Below, piece after piece: positions 11,621 through 23,255 of a stretch of 64,000 nt of DNA. Each line of letters starts with the position of its first letter. Position 1 is the first letter of the stretch. The notes under the pieces were generated by a model. The model ran no database searches. It had not been told where the DNA came from and worked only from the letters and a program-made list of their open reading frames with translations. Source of the DNA: Daucus carota subsp. sativus (taxonomy: Eukaryota > Streptophyta > Magnoliopsida > Apiales > Apiaceae); contig NC_030385.2 in NCBI RefSeq assembly GCF_001625215.2, positions 38,589,598 to 38,653,597 of the forward strand. Reading direction: 5' to 3'. Position numbers and translations under genes: made by a program.

Positions 11621-14300
11621 ATGTATAATTTAGGTATGATATTTGTTTGGTTACCGCTCACACTTTTATCTCAAATTACTATCTATATCGTACAATCCGC
11701 ACCCGCACTCATGCCCGCACCAGCACGGGCACCAGTACTACCGGCATATGAAATTGTGAAGCCTGGTTGTATTCCCACCTGCGGTGGCCTTGTGGTTCCC
11801 TACCCGTTCGGCACATCAAAAGGCTGCTATCTTGAAAATAAGGCTAGCTCTTTTTTTATCAACTGCAGTGACCACACCCCTCGCCTCGGAAAAAGTTCTA
11901 TACCTGTACTTAACATAACGCTCGATGATCATCATATTCACATTTTAATTCCTGCAGCTCGCATCTGTTACAACGATATAACAGCAAAATTCAGAGAATA
12001 TTCGGTTGCTCTTAGATTATCTAAATTTCAAGTCAACAGCACCCTCAATAAGTTCACTGTCATTGGATGCTCAACTTTAGCACTCATCACAGGTAAACGG
12101 GCTCAAAACTACACGACTGGATGTGCCTCAGTATGTGACCGTGTCGAAAGCGTGGTAGACGGATCATGCTCCGGGATTGGGTGTTGCCAGACTTCACTGC
12201 CAATAGGTGCCAGGGACTTTGAAGTGACATTTCAGGTTTACAATAACTCAATTTTAGCAGACATCCCATGTAGCTCAGCTTTTGTTGCGGAACAAGGCTT
12301 TTACAACTTCTCTTCTTCGGACTTGATCACATTTGAGAAGAGGTCATTTCCTGTTATGCTTGATTGGGCTGTCGGAAATCAAACTTGTGCTATAGCAAAG
12401 AAGAATAAAGCAAGTTATGCATGTGTGGCACCGGATAGCACCTGCATTGATTCAGAGTATGGCAAGGGCACTGGCTACCGGTGCTATTGTCCATCGGGCT
12501 ACCACGGAAATCCTTACTTGATTAATGGTTGCATAGGTATGTCAATTGATTTGTTCCTCTGTCACATAATTATAATTCAGAGAGCTATGCTGTTCATTAT
12601 TGCAATAGAATATTAGAATCTGTCATTTATTTATCTACTCAAGCATATATATTTCTAAATTATATTATACATTTTATTCGTCTACTAACTCATTACCAAT
12701 CCCATCTAGATATTGACGAATGTGCAACTTCAAATCCCTGTCAGCCTCCTGCAACATGTCACAACGAATCGCCTGGAAGCTTCCAATGTCAATGTCCACA
12801 TGGTCATAAGCTTACAGCTGATGGAAAAGGTTGCGAAAAAAAGAGTCGTGATGCTGGATCTGGCATCGCAATAGGTAAGTAACCTTTATTTCATTCCTTG
12901 ATATATGATATATATGCTCGAGATACTGCAAATATCTGCTGGATCTGGATTTCAAAATGAAATTTAAATCCAATTTTTTGTGTGTATCCAAACATGTTAT
13001 TTGATCAATCGTGGATTTCAAATGAAATCCAAGTTCCCAACACATGCCATAAAAAGTGATTGATTATTCATTGTATGGTTTGAATTACAGCTGTGAGCAC
13101 GGCCCTGTTGTGGGGAGTGCTTGGATATATTGGTTTCTGGCAAAAAGAAAGCACATCAAACAGAAAGAGAGGTTTTTTGCGCGAAATGGTGGTTTTTTAC
13201 TTAGAGAAGAGCTGTCTAAAGACAATGACTTGGCCAAAACAACCAGGCTCTTTAGTGAAGAAGATCTCAAAAAAGCCACAAATAACTATGATGAAATTGG
13301 AATCATTGGTCAGGGGGGTTTTGGAACAGTTTTTAAAGGAGTGCTATATCCTAATAATACAGAAGTTGCCATCAAGAAGTCCAAAATAAGTGAGTAGATC
13401 CAGACTTCACAATTCATCAACGAGGTGATCATTCTTTCCAGGATCAACCACATCAACGTAGTAAAACTAATAGGTTGTTGTTTGGAGACAGAAGTCCCTT
13501 CTCTGGTTTACGAGTTTATCGAAAATGGAACCCTCTCTGACCATATCCATGGTAAAGATACTAGCACCTATTTTTCATGGGAATTATGCCTACAAATAGC
13601 TGCAGAAATTGCAGGAGCAATTGCTTACTTGCATTCTGCTGCTTCTCCGCCAATCATTCATCGAGATATCAAAAGCAACAACATACTGCTTGATGAAAAT
13701 TTAACTGCAAAAGTGGCAGATTTTGGGGCCTCAAAACTAGTGCCTCGAGATCACGCTGAAATAGCCACTTTAGTGCAAGGGACATTCGGATATATGGATC
13801 CAGAGTACTTCCATTCAAGTGAATTGACAGAGAAGAGCGATGTTTATAGTTTTGGAGTGGTTTTAGCGGAGCTTCTTACAGGAGAGCCTGCAATATCCTT
13901 CGACAGGCCAGAAAAAAATAGAAGTCTATCAATGTACTTCATATCTTCGATGAGGACTGGCAATGGAATGCCTAGCATCATTCAAAAAAGTCTAGTTAAT
14001 GATGAGAAGAACATTCAGCAGATTAAACAAGTATCTATGCTGGCAGCAAGGTGTTTACAAATGACAGGAGACAAAAGGCCAAGTATGAAGGAAGTAGCCA
14101 CGGAGCTAGAGGGTTTGAAAGCAATGGTCGAGCATCCATGGTTAGATAAAGACTCGACAACTGATCATACTGAGACCGAGTACCTGCTCAACCAGAGCGT
14201 GCTTTCAGACGCTATTGGAAGCACCAGTTTTGATCATAATTCAATGGTTGGATTCGACAACACTAGTATTCAAATGACAGGTAAATTACAATACAGGTGA
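11621..14300 (+). pseudogene. Wall-associated-kinase-like receptor kinase, broken by a frameshift and a stop
   Basis: Three exons match the usual WAK layout: 11621-12536, 12710-12874 and 13091-14300. Exon 1 encodes a signal peptide and a Cys-rich galacturonan-binding-type ectodomain (CGGLVVPYPFG motif). Exon 2 encodes a calcium-binding EGF module beginning DIDECAT. Exon 3 should encode the transmembrane segment and kinase. Joining exon 2 to exon 3 in phase gives a frame that departs from the WAK protein within the first 30 bases: the family-like text (WIYWFLAKRK) is in another frame, so about one base is missing near 13100-13115. In the kinase frame there is also a TAG at 13395-13397, after VAIKKSK, where relatives read through. 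The rest of the kinase is well preserved: GQGGFGTVFKG loop, HRDIKSNN catalytic loop, [16 protein letters not shown]. This suggests a recent loss, or sequencing error at two sites. A downstream start at 13425 could give only a kinase lacking its ATP-binding loop. Confidence 0.85.
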
Positions 14301-15562
14301 TAAAGCATTGCGTGCTTATGAATCCAGACCATTGTGTGCTCCCTGATTACGAGTATACTTTCCATATTAAGAAAATTCATTGTATGTTGTTTCTCTCTCT
14401 CTTTCGATTGTCAATTGTAATCCGATACCACTGTCTAGCAACGTTTTCCAAATTATAATGTAAAGTGAAGTATTGTCTTTTCATCTTTATTTCCTTGCGC
14501 AGAAGTCTTCTTTAGTCTTTGATTCAGCAACTCCAAATTGTAGTTTAGCCGCCAATACACTACTTGTAATTAGATATCAGTCAAATGTGGCAGCCAAATC
14601 TGTATTGGATCTTACTTTGACTCTAAGTATATAAACAAGAGTAAAGCCTGGAGTGCAACCTGTAAAGCTAACTTATAGCTTTCTAGGAACAAAACAAAAG
14701 TCTAAAATAAAACGAAGAAGGGGAGAAAATGTTAAAGTAGGAGTTCTTAAAAAAAATTGTAAGCTGGGAAAAGGACAATGTGGCGGATCTGACTATGAAG
14801 TTAAGGGGGGTCAATTTTTTTGTAAAAAAAATTAAAAGTGGTCACAAAAAAATTAAGGGGGGTCAATTTCAATTTTACAACCTAAAAATATGTATAATAT
14901 TAACAAACAAAAAAATTAAGGGGGGTCAGTTGCTCCCTCTTGCCCCTTCTAAGATCTGCCTCTGTGTCAAGATACTATAGTTGGTCTAGTTAATCCGGTC
15001 GTCAGACTTACAGAAATCCATTAACCGAGAAGCTTCATTTATATAAACTACTCTCTCCGTCCTATGCAATTCTTTATATTGAGGCTGGACACAGAGTTTA
15101 AGAAAAATATATAAAGTAGTGTGAGCTGAGTGAGAAAATTGGCAAAGTGGTGGATGAAAGTATTGGGTGAGATTAGTTTTTAATTTTTTATATTATAAAT
15201 TTTACTAATTTTAAAAAAATTTGGAATATAAAGAATTGAGTGGACATCCAGAAAAGAAAGTGCGAAGAATTGGATAGGCATGTATCCTGCTTCTCACCCA
15301 ATTGTTCGTCATTTGTTTAATTGCTTCTAACAACCATCACCATGCCATGTTGACCCTTACTTGCATGGGGAGTGAAAATTCCGATGCGTGTAGTATATAC
15401 ATTAACAAATAAGAAACCTGTACATACACTAAACTTGAACTAGTGCCTGACTTTGGGATTAGAGGGATCACAGAGGACTTTGGCTGGTTATTTTTCAGCT
15501 GGAAGTTGTAAATCTTTGGACTTTATTATCTGCAGCAGCATAAGATTCGACACCAAAGATAC
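14301..15562. other. Intergenic region with a repeated ttaaggggggtca motif and a decayed MITE
   Basis: This is the 3' flank of the WAK-like pseudogene and the 5' flank of the CNGC gene. The motif ttaaggggggtca occurs three times (about 14801, 14853 and 14916) in direct orientation, followed by 'tgccccttctaagatctgcc', which looks like the end of a decayed transposable element. At about 15047-15290 a partly inverted pair (ctctccgtcctatgcaattc and gaagaattggataggc) resembles an eroded Stowaway-type MITE. No exon for the missing N-terminus of the CNGC could be recognised. Confidence 0.45.
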
Positions 15563-18500
15563 ATGAGATCCTCGAAGGCCAAAGCACTCTTAAGTGCCAT
15601 CCGGGAAGACTATGAGAGGGCAAAGAAGAAGAAAATGGATCCTCAAGGTCCAATCAGTCGTAGATGGAACAATATTTTCTTAGTAGCATGTTTAATTTCT
15701 TTGTTTGCCGACCCCATGTTCTTTTACTTGCCTGTAGTCAAAGAAAATCTTTGCATCGATACTGGCACAACCCTTGAAGTGATTCTTACTATTGTCAGGT
15801 CACTTAATGATGCCTTTTACATGATTCAAATATATGTAAGGTTTCGTACAGCTTATGAGGCACCTTCTTCCCGTGTCTTCTGGCGAGGAGAACTAGTTAC
15901 TGACTACTGGCTGATAGCCAAGAAGTATTTATTTAAAGATTTTTGGATTGATTTGATTGCTTCACTGCCCCTTCCTCAGGTATGTTGCAATTTAAATTTA
16001 CTGTAACACCACTACATAATCTCCCTGCATTTAGCAAGGTTACAGCTTTGTAAAAGGTTGATTGTTCTTTGGTCAGGTACTAATTTGGATTGTTATACCA
16101 AGCTTGAGTGGTTCAACAATGGCCAACACGAGAGATGTCCTTAAATTCATTATCATTTTCCAGTACCTCCCCAGACTATTTCTTATATTATTTCCATTAT
16201 CAGCTAAAATTGCCGAAGTCACAGGTTCTGTGACAGAAACAGCATGGGCAGGAGCCGCGTACAACTTGTTGCTCTATATGTTAGCTAGTCATGTAAGTAC
16301 TAGATATCTTTTATCATTCCTTTAAGAAAAATAAGTTACTAACTTAATACACATGTATTGATGATGATACCACTTGTTGGGCCTGCCATGCTAGCCTAAC
16401 TCAACAATAGTATGATGTTGTCCGCTTTGGGCCTAACCCGGCTTTGTTTTTGGTCACCTCTCAAAAGGCCTCATTTGATTGGATTTATTCTGGCCACTTA
16501 TATTCTAGCTATCTACCCCTCCCCCGGACAACTCCTAACACTAATATCCAACTACTGTTATGTTCAAAAGATGTTCAAAACATTTTAAGTTCTGATTCTT
16601 TGTTCTTCAGCCAAATATGTTAAGAGGCATTGGTTAGCCTGTGACATATACATTTGGAATTGTTGGTGATTCAATATCACTACTAACAAAATCTGCGTGA
16701 TTCTTTTTATATACACTTTCAGGGACTTAATTATTTATATTTCCCATGCTGTTTTGTATATAAATGATGATGATGCAGAGTGCTGCATATGATGCCGTGT
16801 TTAGAAGACAAAAGTCTGTAGCATTGTTTTCATCAATTGTTTCTCTTCTTTTTGACTTTTAATATTACCATATAATTTCAAAAAATAATCTAGTTTGTAG
16901 GAGCTTGCTGGTATCTTCTATCTATTGACAGACAAGAAGCATGCTGGAGAAGCGTTTGCAATCTCAGTGAATTATGTAAAAATGATTACTTTGATTGCCA
17001 CAAGGCTAACGATGCTGTAAGAAGTAATTGGTTCAAGTCGAGCAAAATCAAGTCTATATGCAATCCAAGAGCCAGCTCTTATCCATTTGGTATCTATGGC
17101 GATGCAGTGACCAAATATGTTACAACTTCGCGATTCTGTAACAAATATTTTTATTGCCTTTGGTGGGGCTTGAGGAACCTCAGGTAATATACTGTCTGTA
17201 GACCACTTTTTGTTAACAGACTTGTTTTGGTCAAGTGGAAGAATCATGTACAGAAACATGACTATAATTGAACTTTGGAGGATACATTTGCTACTAGTGC
17301 TTCCACTTACATGGCATGTGCTATAATGCTTCCACCATAACCGCTCACAATTTTTGTAAGTTGTGCAGTTCTCTGGGGCAAGGTCTTGGTACAACCACGT
17401 ATGCCGGGGAAATATGTTTTGCTGTTATCATTGCAGTTCTGGGATTACTTCTCTTCGCGTTGCTTATTGGAAATATGCAAGTAAGTTTTTATGATAGTCA
17501 ATAGCTAATAACTGATTTACTTGCTCACTGGAGGGATTAATTATTAACTCTGTGATTTTCTCACTCTTTGCGACTTAAAATACTTGCAAAAATTGATTGC
17601 ACTGCAGACATATCTCCAGTCAACCACAGTTCGATTAGAGGAATGGAGAATGAAGAAAACAGATACAGAACAATGGATGCGTCGGAGGCAACTGCCTGAG
17701 GACTTGAGACAGCGTGTTAGGAAATACAACCAGTATAAGTGGGTTGCTCTTCGAGGAGTCGATGAAGAGGCTCTTCTGAAAGATCTCCCACCGGATCTTA
17801 GGAGAGATATAAAACGACACTTTTGTTACGATCTTGTTCGACGGGTAGGTATCCTATCCTGATTTCCATTGTCCCCTTTATAGCAACCCCTTCCCCCTCC
17901 TGCATTAGTCTGGTGAGAGTTGAGTTCTATTACTGTACAATAAAAAACAATGTCAAGAGAAAATGCATGTGTTACTTGAAGGGTTGTAGTTTCTGATCTA
18001 GACCCTTTTTGATATCAATCCAATGTTAATTTCAAGAATATACAGATCCAAATTGAGTATAAAATAATTTGCATCATATTTTATTTTAATTTCTGATATA
18101 TTGTTTAATTCTTCTATCAAACTGCAGGTTCCACTGTTTGATCAAATGGATGAATTAATGCTAGAAGCCATATGTCTGAGGCTCAAGCCTGTCCTGTTCA
18201 CCAAACACACTTTCCTAGTGTACGAGGGAGGACTCGTTGATGAAATGTTGTTTATAATCCGAGGGAAGCTTCTTTCTTGCACAACAAATGGTGGTCAGAG
18301 TGGCTTCTTTCATTCTTTTGGTATTGGTCCGGGAGATTTGTGTGGGGAAGAATTGCTAACATGGGCCTTTGATCCTCGTCCAAGTGTCATTCGTCCGTCA
18401 GCCACTCACTCAGTACAAGCCACTTCTGAAGTTGAAGCCTTTGCTCTCATAGCTGAAGACTTAAAAGTTGTTGCCTCCCGATTTGGAAGACTACACAGCA

Positions 18501-18727
18501 AACAGCTTAGGCCAAAACTCCGACATTCTCACCAGTGGCGAACGTGGGCTGCATGCATTGTACAAGCAGCATGGCGTAGCTACAGAATACAGAAAATAAC
18601 TGCTGAACTCAAAGCTAAAGAATCCCTGCGGACTGTAGCAGCTCTGACAGAAGATATGAAAGTACATTCAGACAAAAATGTGCCCTCGCCCTCATCCGGA
18701 TTCTCAATATGTGTGCAGCAAGGTTGA
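15563..18727 (+). CDS. Cyclic nucleotide-gated ion channel, group III, CNGC15-like
   Basis: Predicted plasma- or nuclear-membrane cation channel that carries Ca2+ and is controlled by cyclic nucleotides and calmodulin. Exons: 15563-15979, 16077-16292, 16894-17183, 17369-17480, 17608-17844, 18128-18727; all GT-AG with matching phases, about 623 aa. Visible parts in order: cytosolic EDYERAKKKKMDPQGP segment, S1-S5 helices, the pore region KYFYCLWWGLRNLSSLGQGL (about residues 293-313, crossing the exon 3/4 join), S6 (LLLFALLIGNMQ), the C-linker beginning TYLQSTTVRLEEWR, the cyclic-nucleotide-binding domain with phosphate cassette GPGDLCGEELLTWAFDPRP, and an IQ-type calmodulin site (CIVQAAWRSYRIQK). 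Resemblance is closest to the CNGC15 type of group III. Plant CNGCs of this group are usually around 700 aa with a longer N-terminus. The ATG chosen here is the first in frame, and an upstream exon may be missed or lost. Confidence 0.88.
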
Positions 18728-19796
18728 CAGTGGAAGCAGAAGGATCAAGTCCTGGTGTTGACCCATTGCAGAAGCCAGAAATGACTAGACTATGTAAGGG
18801 CCAAAATGAAACTACTCCATGTTGCTGCAATCCTTAATACAGTATGGTCAAAGCATGCAGATGGGCTTATTTAGTAAACAATGTGTTTAACTTAAGTCGA
18901 CATTTTGATCGTATTGACTTTATAATATGAGTCACTTGTTCAAAAATTATATAAGAATTTTCATTATCTATTTTTATTTCCACAACTTGAGCTGCTCCCT
19001 GTAAGTCCATCCTTGATTTGCTCAGAAAGCAACGCTCAGATCCTCTTGCATATATAATTCCATAATTATATTTTTTTTGTGGATAATAGCAAGTTGACTT
19101 GTATCTTTAAAACTGAGACAAATCGAACCGTGCTCCATGTAATGAGCAAGGTGTTTATCCACCAAGATTATCAAGTAAAAAAAAAAAAATTTAATTTTGC
19201 TGAAGTATGACATAAGATTCATTTATGATCTTTCCTTAACATCTTAAGATTTTAGATGGACTGATTCTCTACATGGTATCATAACTCAAATTTGCCGTAA
19301 GTCTCAAATTCGACTCTCCATCACCCTCAATATTGTTGTATTTAAATGGACTCAAAGGAAATATTATGCCCAAAAAATGGGCAGAATTGGTCACTTAAAA
19401 ATTTATAAATTAATGCATGTTTTTGTATTGGCTAGTACTACATGCACACTCATTTTAATGCTCCACTGCAGATTAAAGAAGTAGAGGCTTCTTCTCGGGA
19501 TAGAAGTGCCCTCTTATCACGCCTACAATACAGGCTTTCAATTAGCTCGTTTTCATGATTTTGTAGGAGAAGCAAGGCGTGACATTCATACATTTAATCA
19601 TCTTTATTATCGTAGACGCCAACTCCATGTGAGCCTTTTGCGTTTCTCATGGGGGGTGTCTTTCCATAGCTTTCTTGCTCTTTTCCTGTTCACTTAAGCA
19701 CAGATCACACATCTCTCTTTCTCTCTGCTTGATTCTGATATTATTTGCATGTATAATACATCTCTGCAAAGAAAAAAAAATTGAGAACAGTTGATT
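18728..19796. other. Intergenic region between CNGC and glycosyltransferase genes
   Basis: It contains the 3' flank of the CNGC gene and the probable 5' leader of the next gene. A short open frame at 19506-19697 has no recognisable relative. I see no complete element. Confidence 0.5.
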
Positions 19797-22700
19797 ATGA
19801 AAAGCGGGGATTATTTTGATGGTATGCTTAGTGATAATGCTGGAGGAAAAGCTATTAAGTTGAGAGTACAAAAGAGTACCTCGGGTAGGCTTGTGACAGT
19901 GCTCACTTGTCTCCAGTTCACCTTTGCAGTTTACGCAACGCTCCTCTTGTATCACATGAGCCCTTCTTTGGATTCGAAGGCAAGTCCGGACTTTTCATGG
20001 GCTACGCGAATTGCACACCAATGGAAACACTTGATCGTCCAGCCACACGTAGTGAGTCGATACCAGCAGGCTTTGAAGCAAACGACGGTGTGTGAGAATG
20101 AGAATATTGATTTTGTGCAGAAGAGGTCTAATGATGAGGTGATGATTAGAATGAGGAGGGAACTTTATGAGGAAGTGCTTGATTATCAGAGCAAGTCTTT
20201 TGGCAGGGAGACGCTTACTGAGCTGATGGCAATGAAGTCCAAGTGGGATTTAAAAGGTTCGAACATTCCTAAAGTGACTGTAATTTTGAATCATTTCAGA
20301 AGAAGAACACTTTGTGCTCAGCTCGAGTCTTTGCTTCATCAAACACTACCCTTTCACCACGTCTGGGTACTTTCATTTGGGAGTCCGAAAGAAGTTATCT
20401 TAAAGAGAATCGTGGAGAGCTACAATGATTCCAGAATAAGTTTCATCAGCTCAAGCTATGATTTCAAGTATTATGGAAGGTTCCAAATGGCCTTGCAGAC
20501 CGAAGCTGACCTTGTATACATTCTTGACGACGACATGATCCCAGGTACAAAAATGATACAGATATTATCACATGTTGCAGGGACAGAGAAGTATAAGAAC
20601 TCAGTACTGGGAAGCATTGGGAGGCTTTTGCCTTTTCGACAGAAAGACTTTAGCTTTCCTAGTTACAGAAAGTTTCGATCAAAAGAGGCTGGTCTTTATT
20701 TGCCTGACCCTGCTTATAATATCACAGTTGAAAAGATGGTGCAGGTTGATTTTCTTTCTAGCTCTTGGTTTCTTTCAGCAGACCTTGTCAAAACACTTTT
20801 CACTGAAACACCCATCACTTTCATGACCGGTGAAGATCTTCACCTAAGGTATGTAATTTTAGTAATTTAGTTTTCTTAGTTTGCATAAACTACGACTTAG
20901 ATTTATAAAATAGATGATACTTAAGCGACCAAATCTAATCATATAGCAGTGCAGGCCTATATAGTGTAAGGCACGACAATTACATGACCCTTTCGGTGAA
21001 GCATTAATGTATTATGGTCATGGTTCTGATGACTATCAGTGTTGGCATATATGCAGCTATCAGCTTCAGAAGTACAGAAATGCTGGTTCATTTGTTTTAC
21101 CTGTTGATCCAAAAGACAAAGAAACCTGGGGTGACAGTGAACATAGGCTTGCTTATGTATCCGAAACCACAGTCATTTTTAAAGATATAGTTGAAGTCCG
21201 CGATGATCAATGGTGGAGGGCCCTCTCCAGTGGTTATGTAACACAGTGGGCTGCAATGTATCCTCAAAGAAGTGATGCACTTTTTTATGCCCATTCTGTT
21301 GAGGAAGCTAAAGCTCTTGCGCAGCTTTTTATTAAGTTCAGGTCCACTATTGGCAAGAAGGCATACATTGCTATCTCTGGAGGAAAATTTTGCGCTTGTG
21401 AAGATGCTGCCTCTGCCTTAAGTTGGTCCAAGGAAGTCTGTAAAGAAAGAAGATTTAAGATCTTTGATTTGGGAATTGACACCATTCTAGGAATTTCAAA
21501 CTCAGAAGTGCCTGTGGTACAAGCAGTTTATGCTAGTATGAAAGGACTGATCAAAATTCATAACCCAAGTGTAGTGATCGCAGTGAGTGATATTGATCTG
21601 AATGTGTTGAAAGCATTGAAAATGGCTACTGAGACTAATTCAAAGTCAACACTGATTTTGCTACCAAGGCCTTCTGTGTCAAAGGTTACTTGGATTGCTG
21701 ATTTACGCGCTACAGCATTGTCAAGTAAGAGCGATAAATCTCAATATAAATGTAAATCTAGTCAGAGATTTTTTTTTTACCATAGTAGGCATATTTATGC
21801 AAATAAAATCTAATTATTTTCTTGTGCAGAATGGAACTGTATGCGGATATCAATAAACATCATCACGCAGGATCGTGCTCATTCATTGGCAAGACTACTG
21901 AAGTCTCTCAGCACTGCTTATTATCTTGATGATGAAATCCCTATCAGTTTTAACATGGATAACAAAGTAGACGAGGCCACCCTAAAACTTGTGCAATCTT
22001 TTAAGTGGCCGCATGGTCCTAAAATCCTCAGGAGAAGAATCGTCCAAGGAGGACTCATCCGCGCAGTAAGTGAAAGTTGGTACCCCTCCTCAGATAATGA
22101 CTTTGGCCTCCTCCTTGAAGATGATATTGAAGTCTCACCATACTACTACTTATGGATCAAATACGCACTTCTGACCTACCATTACGATCCACAAGCACCT
22201 CTCCCAGAGCTCTCATCCATCTCTCTTTACACCCCCCGTTTAATAGAAGTAGTAAAAGAGAGGCCTAGATGGAATGGAACCGAATACTTCAAGCACATTC
22301 ATCCAAACACGCCTTATCTCCATCAATTACCCTGTAGTTGGGGCGCAGTCTTCTTCCCAAAACAATGGAGAGAATTCTATGTATACATGAACATGAGATT
22401 CACCGCGGATGCCAAGAAAAACCCAGTGCAAATACCAAAGTCAAGAACAAATGGTTGGCAAGCTTCATGGAAAAAGTTCTTAATAGACATGATGTACCTC
22501 AGAGGGTATGTGAGTCTGTATCCAAATTTTCCGAACCAAACCAGCTTTTCGACCAACCATATGGAACCCGGGGCACATATTAATGCAAAAGACAATGTAC
22601 TTGATCACAGCAAAAGTGATTATGAAGTGCCATTGTTACAAGATCATTTCATCAACTATTTGCCAGATGGTAAGTTGCCACCAGCTTCAAAGTTGCCATC

Positions 22701-22848
22701 ACTCAGCCTTTTTAACCAGGCAGTTTCGCTCAGAGGACTCAAGGCCGCAGGGGCAAAGCTCAGACAGGATGTGCTTCAATGCAATATTACACAAACAGTC
22801 ATTGTTGATCATCAAACAGGCCTACCTTCACATTGTGCAGTCATCTGA
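19797..22848 (+). CDS. Family-2 glycosyltransferase-like protein with two GT-A-type regions, about 912 aa
   Basis: A large plant protein annotated in relatives as glycosyltransferase family 2; substrate unknown. Exons: 19797-20848, 21057-21724, 21830-22848, all GT-AG with phases that match. The start is the ATG at 19797 (MKSGDYFDGM). A single N-terminal membrane helix (about residues 29-52) predicts a type II Golgi protein. The first GT-A-like region carries VTVILNHFRRRTL and a DxD-like LDDDMIPG (about residues 244-246). It is followed by TGEDLHLS, typical of the acceptor side. A middle region (about 420-570) has no obvious motif. The last exon begins a second GT-like region (ISINIITQDRAHSLARL) with LLLEDDIEVSP near residue 674 and PCSWGAVFFPKQWREF. 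The protein resembles Arabidopsis At5g12260-type sequences. The role in the cell wall or glycan synthesis is inference. The second exon is preceded by sequence that is also open in frame, so its acceptor at 21056 was chosen from family continuity (HLS-YQLQKYRNAGS). Confidence 0.85.
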
Positions 22849-22984
22849 TGTCAAGCATCTGGTGGTTACTAACTTCACATTGTACAAGATTCTGAATTAC
22901 ATTCATTTTTACTTTTCCAATCTGTACATTGATGCTACCTACTTTAATATATACAACCACTGATGAACGATTCCTCGAAAGATT

Positions 22985-23255
22985 AACGATTAGTTATATT
23001 TTTTAGAAATCGAATAGATCCGGTCTTATACACATGTGAGGAAGGTAATAGATAAGAAAGAAGTTGAGTTCTTCTTTCTTTTTTATCACTTAGGAGCTGT
23101 GTGAGATGAAAGTCTCATGCACGATTTTGAATGAGCGAAAAAAGTGAAGAATTCCTTTTTCGACTCTGACTCTCCTACTCTACTCTGTTTTTCTTTCTAT
23201 TTTTTCAAAAGGCTGCTTTAACTTGGCCACTCGAATTTTCGATACTCCTTCTCCG
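22985..23255 (+). pseudogene. ndhB: Nuclear plastid DNA (NUPT): end of the ndhB intron and start of ndhB exon 2
   Basis: The 35-nt stretch 23094-23128 (gagctgtgtgagatgaaagt...) has the form of a group II intron domain V: AGC triad, GAAA tetraloop and matching stems. The next bases run through a domain VI-like segment to ctctgactctcctac, then into sequence resembling plastid ndhB exon 2, including gccactcgaattttcgata. The frame is broken by a stop and changed residues, so it is a decayed insertion. The left boundary is uncertain. The identification as ndhB comes from remembered plastid sequence and should be confirmed by alignment. Confidence 0.75.

Noticed and set aside
13425..14300. A separate functional cytosolic kinase gene
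   Set aside because: It lacks the ATP-binding loop and invariant Lys, which are encoded upstream of the TAG; it is the remainder of the WAK-like pseudogene.
20941..21056. Extension of glycosyltransferase exon 2 upstream to include the YYGHGSDDYQC frame
   Set aside because: The frame is open, but family continuity and phase require the acceptor at 21056.
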